From: Gemmatimonadaceae bacterium
Lineage (GTDB): Bacteria; Gemmatimonadota; Gemmatimonadetes; Gemmatimonadales; Gemmatimonadaceae
Direction: 5' to 3'
Assembly: GCA_022843265.1 (NCBI GenBank)
Contig: JALHNZ010000007.1
Coordinates: 1-64,000 of the forward strand
Length of the DNA stretch: 64,000 nucleotides
The notes beneath the pieces are model-generated. The model did not search any database. It saw only the letters and a list, made by a program, of their open reading frames with translations, and was not told where the DNA came from. Position 1 is the stretch's first letter. The number at the start of each line of letters is the position of its first letter. The position numbers and the translations under genes were made by a program. This document shows, one piece after another, positions 8,864 through 16,307 of the stretch.

Positions 8864-9160
8864 ATGCTCTTCGGATTTATTGATCGCGTTTCCAATGCGT
8901 CGCCGCTGCGAGGTGCACTCGATCAGAGTGTCGCCCGCTCGCGTGCGATTGGTGACCGCGTTGCCAAGGCCTCCCTCGGCAACAGCGACGGGTTTGCGCT
9001 GAAGGCCGGCGAGGGCGACGCTCAGCTCGCCGAGGGCAATCCAGTTGACGTCGAACAGGAAATGATGGACCTGGCCGATGAACAGCTGCGCTTCCTGACG
9101 ACGGCCAAGCTGTTGGAGCGGACGTACCAGAGCATCCGCACCGCGATCAAGGGCACCTGA
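8864..9160 (+). CDS. flgB: Flagellar proximal rod protein FlgB, shortened
   Basis: 98 residues from the ATG at 8864, preceded by CGAGG. The C-terminal helix PVDVEQEMMDLADEQLRF...LLERTYQSIRTAIKG matches the FlgB/FlgC C-terminal D0 helix. FlgB proteins are usually about 130 residues with an N-terminal ANNIAN-type motif; here the N-terminus (PLRGALDQSVARSRAIGDRV) lacks it and the middle is short. A longer frame to 8801 runs across the sigma-54 promoter and is unlikely. The next gene is flgC, with a 1-base TGATG overlap. FlgB is exported by the flagellar type III apparatus and builds the proximal rod. Confidence 0.82.
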   Translation: MLFGFIDRVSNASPLRGALDQSVARSRAIGDRVAKASLGNSDGFALKAGEGDAQLAEGNPVDVEQEMMDLADEQLRFLTTAKLLERTYQSIRTAIKGT

Positions 9161-9750
9161 TGACTGACCCACGTCGTCTCGGACTGCTGCCCGCGGCCGG
9201 AGTACAGCCGCCGCGCCCGCACTTTCGCTCACTGAGCATTTCGGCGAGCGGATTGTCAGCGCAGCGCGCGCGCATGGAAACGATCGCGCAGAACATTGCG
9301 AACGCCGACGTCACGCGCACTGCGGAGGGCGGCCCGTATCGTCGTCGCACCACGGTGATTGAAACCGCGACGCGCGAGAACGCCCGCAACGGCAATCAGC
9401 CGGCAATCCACGGCACGCTGCCCACTGCGAGCGGACCGTTCGGCGCCCAGCCGTTTCAGCTGCCCGCCATCGGCGACGTCAATCGTGCGATTCCCATTCC
9501 AATGAATCCCCCGGACGACGGCCTGCACGGCGTACGTGTGGCCGGAACGGAAATGGGACCGGCAGACGCCGGAAAACTTGTGTACGAACCCGGTCATCCG
9601 GACGCCGACACCAACGGCTATGTGCGCTATCCCGACATCGATCCCACGCAGGAACTCGTGAATCTGCTCGACGCGAAGCGCTTGTACGAAGCCAACGCGA
9701 CCGTATTTCAGACCACGAAATCAATGTTGCGCGCCGCGCTCGACATCTGA
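9160..9750 (+). CDS. flgC: Flagellar proximal rod protein FlgC
   Basis: 196 residues. After about 22 extra N-terminal residues comes the rod-protein N-terminal helix with the motif SLSISASGLSAQRARMETIA and then QNIANADVTRT (the ANNIAN-type motif). The C-terminus YVRYPDIDPTQELVNLLDAKRLYEANATVFQTTKSML is typical FlgC. The central region is longer than in the enteric protein. FlgC forms the proximal rod with FlgB and FlgF. Confidence 0.92.
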   Translation: MTDPRRLGLLPAAGVQPPRPHFRSLSISASGLSAQRARMETIAQNIANADVTRTAEGGPYRRRTTVIETATRENARNGNQPAIHGTLPTASGPFGAQPFQLPAIGDVNRAIPIPMNPPDDGLHGVRVAGTEMGPADAGKLVYEPGHPDADTNGYVRYPDIDPTQELVNLLDAKRLYEANATVFQTTKSMLRAALDI

Positions 9751-9788
9751 TTCACCATGCATCGCCTCTCTCTTTCGGTTCGCCTGTC

Positions 9789-10154
9789 ATGAGTATCAAC
9801 GGCATCAACAACAATCCGCTGCTGAATTCACTCGGCCCGCTCGTGCGCTCGAACAGCACACCGAGCGTGCAGAATGGCAACGCACCGGCCGCTCGTCCGG
9901 CCACCGAGCGTGCAGGCCTCGCCGAACGCGGCGCCATCACCGCGCGCCCGACGATCGCGTCGCAGCCCACCACGGTTCCGGCCGAAGCGCCTGCGGGAAC
10001 GGATCCCGCGCTGTGGAATGTGCTGACCACCGAAGAGCGCGCCTTCTTTTCGAAGTCTGCAGCACTCGGCCCGCTCACGTACGGCAAGATCAAGAACGCC
10101 ACGATGCCAACGCCGCCTGCCATGCGCGGTGGCCGTCTCGACGTCCGCGCCTGA
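9789..10154 (+). CDS. Unknown small protein between flgC and fliE
   Basis: 121 residues, family not recognised. The N-terminal half is low-complexity and rich in Asn, Ser, Ala and Pro (SINGINNNPLLNSLGPLVRS), like the unfolded N-termini of flagellar export substrates. The C-terminal third has a more ordered block, ALWNVLTTEERAFFSKSAAL, then LTYGK. There is no signal peptide or membrane segment. It sits where flgC and fliE are normally adjacent and is 10 bases upstream of fliE, so a flagellar role (export substrate or rod accessory) is likely but unproven. Confidence 0.65.
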   Translation: MSINGINNNPLLNSLGPLVRSNSTPSVQNGNAPAARPATERAGLAERGAITARPTIASQPTTVPAEAPAGTDPALWNVLTTEERAFFSKSAALGPLTYGKIKNATMPTPPAMRGGRLDVRA

Positions 10155-10164
10155 GGAATACGAC

Positions 10165-10491
10165 ATGTCATCACGCATCGATCTGATCACACGCAGTCTG
10201 CCAGAGTTTCAACAGCCCGGACTCGACACGGGTGCACGTCCGTTGTCACTGCCGGGCGTGGAAGAAAACGGCCCATCGTTCGGCGACACGCTTTCCAGCG
10301 TGCTCAGCGGCATCAGCGAAGTCCGGAATCACGCCGGCGATATGACCCGCCGGTTTGTGGCGGGAGAAGATGTGGAGCTGCACCAGGTGATGGCAGCGCA
10401 GGAAGAGTCCGGCGTCGCGCTTGATATGCTCATCGAAATGCGCAACAAGCTGGTCGAGAGTTATCGCACGCTCATCAACATGCAGTCGTAA
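10165..10491 (+). CDS. fliE: Flagellar hook-basal body protein FliE
   Basis: 108 residues from the ATG at 10165, with GAGGA upstream; a longer frame to 10129 overlaps the previous gene. The FliE pattern is clear: SFGDTLSSVLSGISEVRNHA, then ELHQVMAAQEESGVALDMLIEMRNKLVESYRTLINMQ. FliE joins the MS ring (FliF) to the proximal rod and is the first rod substrate exported. It is followed 10 bases later by fliF. Confidence 0.92.
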   Translation: MSSRIDLITRSLPEFQQPGLDTGARPLSLPGVEENGPSFGDTLSSVLSGISEVRNHAGDMTRRFVAGEDVELHQVMAAQEESGVALDMLIEMRNKLVESYRTLINMQS

Positions 10492-10500
10492 ACAATCCGT

Positions 10501-12057
10501 ATGGCTTCCTTGCTTCCCTCAATGTTTGGACGTGTCGAAGGCAATCGCCAGATGGGCATCATTGCCGTCGGTGTGATTGCCACGGCACTGGTGTTCGGTC
10601 TGTCACGCTGGGCCACGCAGCCCACGTACGTGCCGCTGTATGCCAACGTACCGATTGAGTCGGTGGGCGTGATCACCGATAAACTCACGGAAGCCGGCAT
10701 TGCGTTCAAATTGGAGAACGCGGGTGGCACCGTCATGGTCGAGGCGTCGAAAGTCGCGACCGCTCGTGTGGCGTTGGCGCGCGAGGCATTGCCTGGCGGC
10801 GCACGTCCGGGGCTGGAGCTGTTCGACAAGCCCACGTGGGGCATGACAGACTTCACGCAGAAAGTGAACTACCGTCGTGCGCTCGAAGGTGAGCTTGAAC
10901 GCAACATCGGCACGATGCGCAACGTGGAGCGCGTGCAAGTGCACCTCGCGCTCGAAGACGACAAGATCTTCAAGAAGGACGCACGTCAGTCGAAAGCCTC
11001 TGTGACGCTGGCGATGACGGGCGGAGACACGCCAACCCCAGAGACGGTGCGCGGAATTGCCAGCCTGGTGGCCGGCTCCGTCGGCGGACTCGAAGCCGAT
11101 CATGTGGTCATTATTGATGAACGTGGCAACGCGCTCACCACACTCGATGATGCCTCTGGGGTTGGCTTGTCGAGCCGTCAGGTCACCATGCAGCGCGACA
11201 TTGAGAAGTACCTCGAAGCCAAAGCCGAAACACTGCTGTCGCAGATTGTAGGCGCGGGTAACGCGCGTGTGCAGGTGGCGGCGACCATCAACTTTGACAA
11301 GGTCGAGCGCACCACGCAGGCTGTGAATCCCGACCAGCAGGTGGTCAGCGTTGAACACAAATCTGAAATCACACCGCAGGACGGTCAGGCCGGTGCGGCA
11401 TCAACGAATGTCGCCACCACGTTCGAGACAACGCGCAGCGTGGAGTCGTTCACCGGTGCGGTTGGCGACGTGAAGAAGATGACCGTGGCCGTGCTGGTGG
11501 CAGACAAGGTCACCATTACGCCTGATGCAGACGGCGCCGCGGCCACGCCGCCGGTTATCACGCCTCGCAGCGCCGAAGAACTCACCCGCATTGAAGCACT
11601 CGTCCGCAACGCGCTCGGTATTGATACCATGCGGGGTGACGGACTGTCCGTCATCAGCGCGCCGTTTGACATGCCCGTGATTGAGCGTGCGGTCGTGGAC
11701 TCGGTACCCACGCCAACGATGGTGACGCGGGTGCTTGATAATCCGAAGCCCTTGGTCGCGATCGCGTCGCTCGTAGTCCTCTTGATTATTGCGATGGTAT
11801 CGGTGCGCGCCTTGAAGCCTGCTCCTGCGCCCACGCCCGTGCTCATGGCGGCGGCGCCGTCGAACCAGCAGGCGTTAAGCAGCGGACAGTTCCGTGAGCC
11901 AGCGCCCGAAGCGGAACTCGACCTCGCGTTGGCCGCGAAGAAGCCCGTCGTGCTGCCCCCACCCTCAACGACGCCGGAACGTGAGCAGGCGATTGCGACG
12001 GTTGAGCAGCGTCCCGATGCGGCGGTACGTGTGATGCGCACCTGGTTGCGGAACTGA
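10501..12057 (+). CDS. fliF: Flagellar MS-ring protein FliF
   Basis: 518 residues: TM1 at about 18-38 (IIAVGVIATALVFGL), the YscJ/FliF ring-building motifs (about 45-220, including PTYVPLYANVP and YRRALEGELERNIGTMRNVERVQVHLAL), a second periplasmic region, TM2 at about 420-440 (LVAIASLVVLLIIAMVSV), and a C-terminal FliG-binding tail ending RPDAAVRVMRTWLRN. All landmarks are present. FliF forms the inner-membrane base of the flagellum and houses the export gate. Confidence 0.96.
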   Translation: MASLLPSMFGRVEGNRQMGIIAVGVIATALVFGLSRWATQPTYVPLYANVPIESVGVITDKLTEAGIAFKLENAGGTVMVEASKVATARVALAREALPGGARPGLELFDKPTWGMTDFTQKVNYRRALEGELERNIGTMRNVERVQVHLALEDDKIFKKDARQSKASVTLAMTGGDTPTPETVRGIASLVAGSVGGLEADHVVIIDERGNALTTLDDASGVGLSSRQVTMQRDIEKYLEAKAETLLSQIVGAGNARVQVAATINFDKVERTTQAVNPDQQVVSVEHKSEITPQDGQAGAASTNVATTFETTRSVESFTGAVGDVKKMTVAVLVADKVTITPDADGAAATPPVITPRSAEELTRIEALVRNALGIDTMRGDGLSVISAPFDMPVIERAVVDSVPTPTMVTRVLDNPKPLVAIASLVVLLIIAMVSVRALKPAPAPTPVLMAAAPSNQQALSSGQFREPAPEAELDLALAAKKPVVLPPPSTTPEREQAIATVEQRPDAAVRVMRTWLRN

Positions 12058-12059
12058 TC

Positions 12060-13106
12060 ATGGCTACCGCAGTCGTTTCAACTCGCGGGGCAGACAAGTA
12101 TTCGGCGGAACGTCTCACCGGGCGGCAAAAGGTAGCCATCGTGTGCATGGCACTCGGCACGAAGCACGCGGCCAAAGTCACCGGACAGTTGCATCCGGAA
12201 GAAGCCGAAATCGTGGCGCTGGAAATGGCCACGCTTGATCGGGTCCCATCTGACACGATTTCCATGGTGTTGTCGGAATGGCTGGAGCTGACCGTGGGTG
12301 TGGATTCGCTCTCCACCGGCGGTGTTGAGTTTGCACGCGAAGTGCTTGAAGAAGCCTTTGGTTCAGCCAAGGCCATGCAAATCCTCAAGCGCATTCAGGG
12401 TCAGCTCGCTGATAGCGATCGCTTTGGTCGACTCCGTCGCGCCGATCCGCAACAGCTCGGCAGCACGCTGCGCGGTGAGCATCCGCAAACGATCGCCCTC
12501 ATCCTCGCCCACCTTGATCCCGCACACGTCGCGCAGATTCTGCGTGAACTCGACACGGCGCTTGGTGGCGAAGTGATGTATCGCATTGCCCGGATGGAAA
12601 AAGTCGCACCGGAAATGATTTCGCTGGTGGAACGCGCCATCGGCAGCGAAGCCGAACTCGCGTTCACGCAGGGCATGAGCAGTGTGGGTGGACCAGCGGC
12701 TGTTGCCGCGGTACTCAACCTGGTCAGTACGTCACTCGAAAAAGAAGTACTCGAGGCGGTGTCCGATCGCGATCCTGGACTCAGCGATCAGATCAAGAAT
12801 CTCATGTTTGTGTTCGAAGACCTCAGCGCGCTCGACGACAAGTCGCTGCAGCGGTTGCTGCGCGAAATCGACGTCAAGCAGCTGGCACTGGCCCTCAAGG
12901 CCGCGAGTCCCGAACTCAGACAGCGGATCATGGGTGTCATGTCGCAGCGTGCAGTGGCAGGCCTCAAGGAAGAGATCGAGTTCCTGGGTCCGGTCAAAAT
13001 GCGCGACGTGGAAGCCTCACAGGCCGACATCGTGGCGAAGGTGCGCGCGCTCGAGGAAACCGGCGAAATCGTGCTCTCGGCGGGGACAGAAGATGTCATT
13101 GTCTGA
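12060..13106 (+). CDS. fliG: Flagellar motor switch protein FliG
   Basis: 348 residues with the three FliG domains in order: N (ERLTGRQKVAIVCMALG), middle with EHPQTIALILAHLDPAHVAQIL, and C with VFEDLSALDDKSLQRLLREID, including the charged torque-helix residues that meet MotA. It follows fliF by 2 bases and overlaps fliH by 14 bases. It is part of the C-ring rotor that sets rotation and switching. Confidence 0.97.
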   Translation: MATAVVSTRGADKYSAERLTGRQKVAIVCMALGTKHAAKVTGQLHPEEAEIVALEMATLDRVPSDTISMVLSEWLELTVGVDSLSTGGVEFAREVLEEAFGSAKAMQILKRIQGQLADSDRFGRLRRADPQQLGSTLRGEHPQTIALILAHLDPAHVAQILRELDTALGGEVMYRIARMEKVAPEMISLVERAIGSEAELAFTQGMSSVGGPAAVAAVLNLVSTSLEKEVLEAVSDRDPGLSDQIKNLMFVFEDLSALDDKSLQRLLREIDVKQLALALKAASPELRQRIMGVMSQRAVAGLKEEIEFLGPVKMRDVEASQADIVAKVRALEETGEIVLSAGTEDVIV

Positions 13107-13791
13107 CGGATTCTCGCCGTACAGCGCCTCCGCGTGGGATCTCGACGAACTCGAGGTGCCGGATGTGTTCATGCCCATCGACGTACCCACGTCGATGGGC
13201 GAACACGCACCACCGCAAGGCGAGGAGCCCCGTCTCGACAACGCCGCGTTCGAAGCGGCCGTTGCCGCGCGCATTGCTGAGATGAAAGCCCGCATCGAAA
13301 AGGACGCGTACGCTCGTGGACATGCAGCCGGCGTTGAAGAATCGCACGCCAGCGCTGCAGACCAGATCTCGCGTGTGCTGCAGGCTCTCATCGAGGCCAC
13401 ATCGCTTGTTCAGGCTCACGAACAGCGTTGGCTGGGCAACATTGAAGAGAATCTTGCGGCGAGCGCGGTGACCATTGCGCGACATCTGATTCAACGCGAA
13501 CTCACCATGGAGCCGTCGGTTGTCACAGATCTTGTCACACGCTCGTTGCAGCAGTTTCCAATGGAGCGACAGATCACCGTGCGGATGCATCCGGATGACC
13601 TGGCCATTGTGCAGGACGTGATTTCGCAGAACGCACTGGTTGGCACGGAGAAGCGCGCCATTCACTGGTTCGCGGATCCGCACATCGTGCGTGGTGGTTG
13701 TCTGGTGGATGGGCGTGAGCGTGTGCTCGATGGACGCATTGATACGGCGTTGGAGCGCGCCTACCGCGCACTCGGCCAGGTGCACACATGA
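13093..13791 (+). CDS. fliH: Flagellar assembly protein FliH
   Basis: About 232 residues from the ATG at 13093, inside the end of fliG. The first 85 residues are acidic and disordered. A coiled region (AVAARIAEMKARIEKDAYARGHAAG) follows, then the conserved C-terminal domain (ITVRMHPDDLAIVQ, ...VDGRERVLDGRIDTALERAYRALG). FliH regulates the FliI ATPase and tethers it to the C-ring. The start was chosen because the upstream frame is a shadow of fliG. Confidence 0.88.
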   Translation: MSLSDGFSPYSASAWDLDELEVPDVFMPIDVPTSMGEHAPPQGEEPRLDNAAFEAAVAARIAEMKARIEKDAYARGHAAGVEESHASAADQISRVLQALIEATSLVQAHEQRWLGNIEENLAASAVTIARHLIQRELTMEPSVVTDLVTRSLQQFPMERQITVRMHPDDLAIVQDVISQNALVGTEKRAIHWFADPHIVRGGCLVDGRERVLDGRIDTALERAYRALGQVHT

Positions 13792-15140
13792 GCGCCGCAT
13801 TGCATCACGCCGCCGACACCTTCGCATCCCGTCTCACCGACGTGGATCGGTTCGCGACCTACGGCCGTGTTACACGTGTCGTTGGCCTGGTACTCGAGGC
13901 CACTGGTCTCGAAGCCGGACTTGGCGCGCTGTGTCGCGTAACCAGCCACTCGCGCGATCGTTCAGTGCTCGCAGAAGTGGTGGGCTTTCACGAAAGCGGT
14001 GTGTTGCTCATGCCGCTCGGCGAAATGGATGGACTGCATCAGGGCAGCATCGTGCAGCCTCTCGGCCGTTCCTTCGGCGTTGACGTGGGACCCGGGCTGC
14101 TCGGTCGCGTCCTCAATGGTCTCGGTCATCCAATCGATGGCAAAGGCAAGCTTGATGTCGTTGATCGCGTGCCACTCTCCGCAGAACCGCCAAATCCACT
14201 CGAGCGCCAGACAATTGATCGTCCGCTCGAAACTGGTGTTCGTGCGATTGATGGACTCTTGACCATTGGGCGCGGCCAGCGTGTTGGCATTTTTGCCGGC
14301 TCCGGCGTGGGCAAGAGCACCATGCTCGGCATGATCGCGCGTCACGCACGTGCGGATGTCAATGTGATTGCGCTGCTTGGCGAGCGCGGTCGTGAGGTGC
14401 GCGAGTTTCTCGACAACTCCCTTGGTGAAGAAGGACTGGCTCGCAGCGTTGTGATTGTGGCGACCGGTGACCAGGCAGCGCTCGTGCGCGCGCGTGGAGC
14501 GCTGGTGGCAACGGCGATCGCTGAGTATTTCCGCGATCAGGGCAAGCAGGTGCTGCTGATGGTTGATTCCGTCACGCGTGTCGCCATGGCGTGGCGCGAG
14601 ATCGGGCTTGCGACCGGCGAGCCACCAACCACGAAGGGATATCCGCCAAGCGTGTTTGCGAATCTTCCGCGCTTGCTCGAACGCGCGGGCAATGGCACGC
14701 AGGGCGGAATTACGGGCATCTACACGGTACTGGTAGATGGCGACGACTTCAATGAACCCGTTGCCGACGCCACACGCTCGATTCTCGACGGACATATCGT
14801 GCTCACGCGAAAGCTCGCGGCGCAGAATCACTATCCATCGATTGACATTCTCGAATCGAAGAGTCGCGTGCGTGATGCGATCATTTCGCCGGCGCAGCGT
14901 GAAGCCGCCGGCCAGGTGCAGCGGCTCGAGGCGGCATACCGGGAGAAGGAAGATCTGATCATGGTCGGCGCATATCAGCGTGGCAGCGATCCGTACGCCG
15001 ACGCGGCCATTGCACACCGCGACGCAACATTGGACTTCCTGCGTCAGGCCCCGGATGACGTCACGCTGTACGGTGACACGTACTCAGCCCTCACGCAGCT
15101 CGGTGGCACGATTGCCAACGCCACCCGGAGACCGTCATGA
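13788..15140 (+). CDS. fliI: Flagellar export ATPase FliI
   Basis: 450 residues; F1-beta-like ATPase with Walker A AGSGVGKST (K176), RGREVREFLDN, Walker B region QVLLMVDSVTRVAMAWRE and the signature PPSVFANLPRLLERAG. It energises export of rod, hook and filament subunits together with FliH and FliJ. It overlaps fliH by 4 bases (ATGA) and fliJ by 4 bases. Confidence 0.97.
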   Translation: MSAALHHAADTFASRLTDVDRFATYGRVTRVVGLVLEATGLEAGLGALCRVTSHSRDRSVLAEVVGFHESGVLLMPLGEMDGLHQGSIVQPLGRSFGVDVGPGLLGRVLNGLGHPIDGKGKLDVVDRVPLSAEPPNPLERQTIDRPLETGVRAIDGLLTIGRGQRVGIFAGSGVGKSTMLGMIARHARADVNVIALLGERGREVREFLDNSLGEEGLARSVVIVATGDQAALVRARGALVATAIAEYFRDQGKQVLLMVDSVTRVAMAWREIGLATGEPPTTKGYPPSVFANLPRLLERAGNGTQGGITGIYTVLVDGDDFNEPVADATRSILDGHIVLTRKLAAQNHYPSIDILESKSRVRDAIISPAQREAAGQVQRLEAAYREKEDLIMVGAYQRGSDPYADAAIAHRDATLDFLRQAPDDVTLYGDTYSALTQLGGTIANATRRPS

Positions 15141-15673
15141 GTTTTCGTTTTCGACTGCAGCGTGTACTTGAGCTTCGTGAAGAGTCTGAGCAAGCCCGAG
15201 CACGCACGCTCGCCGCGGCAACAGACCAGGCGAGTGAATGCAAGCGGCAGCAAGATGCGATGCAGTCGCTCCGCGAGTTGCAACGCGAAAGCCTTCAGGC
15301 GGCCGCGCGTGGTGTCATCACCGCCGGCGAACTGCATCATCTCACTTTCATTATTGGCCAGCTGGACGACCGGTTGGCGCGTGCGAACGATGATGTAGAG
15401 GAAGCCGAACGCATTGTGTCTGTGGCGCAGGCCGCGCTGCATCTCGCATCGCGGGATCGGCGCGTTATCGGTCGATTGAAGGAACGGCACGCCGAACGCT
15501 GGTACGACGCCGAGCAGCAGCGCGACCGCATGCATATGGATGAAATCGCGCTCTCCCGATTCACGCAGGCACGATCCATGCGTACAGGCACTGATATGAA
15601 TGCTGCCGATGCGTCGACCGAACCGCTCGTGATTGATCGCTCCCTTACCCCACCGGCTTCGCCGGTAATCTGA
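15137..15673 (+). CDS. fliJ: Flagellar export stalk protein FliJ
   Basis: 178 residues, almost wholly helical and coiled-coil: FRFRLQRVLELREESEQARA at the N-terminus and a second long helix at about 85-150. FliJ is the gamma-subunit-like stalk of the FliI ring and is always poorly conserved; the N-terminal FxLQxVLxLRE pattern and position between fliI and fliK support it. The C-terminal 25 residues are probably disordered. Confidence 0.85.
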   Translation: MSFRFRLQRVLELREESEQARARTLAAATDQASECKRQQDAMQSLRELQRESLQAAARGVITAGELHHLTFIIGQLDDRLARANDDVEEAERIVSVAQAALHLASRDRRVIGRLKERHAERWYDAEQQRDRMHMDEIALSRFTQARSMRTGTDMNAADASTEPLVIDRSLTPPASPVI

Positions 15674-15683
15674 GTCGCTCCCG

Positions 15684-16307
15684 ATGCTCAAGACCGCTAT
15701 TCTCCCCGCTATACTCGCGATCGTTGTCGGACTGGCCGGAAGCGCCGGCTACTCGGTCATGCAGTCGCGTACGTCGTATGCAGCGCATGTTGTGGTGCAG
15801 GATTCGATCGCGAAGGTCCGGATGGACAGTATCATGGCCGACAGCGCCGCTCTCGCCAAAGCCGCATTGCAGGCGCAGGCAGATAGCGCGCAGGCTGACT
15901 CTGCACTACACGCGCTCAGCACGCCGGCAGATTCGATTCGCGCACTTGTCTCAGAGCACAATCAGCAAGCATCCGCAGTGACACCCTCGGTGTCAGCGCC
16001 GCTTGCGCCGGCGGCGTCACTGAAGCCGGAACTGTCTCAGGCCGCGAAAGTCTCGCCGCCCGCGGCCATTCCCGCGCAGCCCGCGGCCGAAGTGCTGCCC
16101 GAACGCCGCCTTGCCAAGATCTTCAGCGCGATGTCATCGAAAGACGCAGCAAAGGTTCTTGAGCAGATGTCTGACAACGACATTCGGACCATTCTCTCGA
16201 TGATGGGCGACCGGCAGGCAGCCGCCGTGCTCACGGCGCTTCCGACATCGCGCGCCGCTTCGATTACCAAGGCAGGCACACCGTCCGCCGGGAGTATCAC
16301 ACCATGA
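15684..16307 (+). CDS. MotE/YlxF-like membrane protein with MgtE-N-like domain
   Basis: 207 residues: one membrane segment at about 5-25, a helical stretch with repeated ADS/AQADSA units (about 45-80), a Pro/Ala-rich linker, then an MgtE intracellular N-type helical domain (about 140-190: LAKIFSAMSSKDAAKVLEQM...ILSMMGDRQAAAVLTALP). This is the layout of MotE/YlxF, found between fliJ and fliK in many bacteria. MotE is thought to stabilise the flagellar stator or basal body. It overlaps fliK by 4 bases. Confidence 0.8.
   Translation: MLKTAILPAILAIVVGLAGSAGYSVMQSRTSYAAHVVVQDSIAKVRMDSIMADSAALAKAALQAQADSAQADSALHALSTPADSIRALVSEHNQQASAVTPSVSAPLAPAASLKPELSQAAKVSPPAAIPAQPAAEVLPERRLAKIFSAMSSKDAAKVLEQMSDNDIRTILSMMGDRQAAAVLTALPTSRAASITKAGTPSAGSITP

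Noticed and set aside
13962-15017. 351-residue minus-strand frame opposite fliI
   Set aside because: It is a shadow of the highly conserved FliI, with unlikely His/Arg composition.
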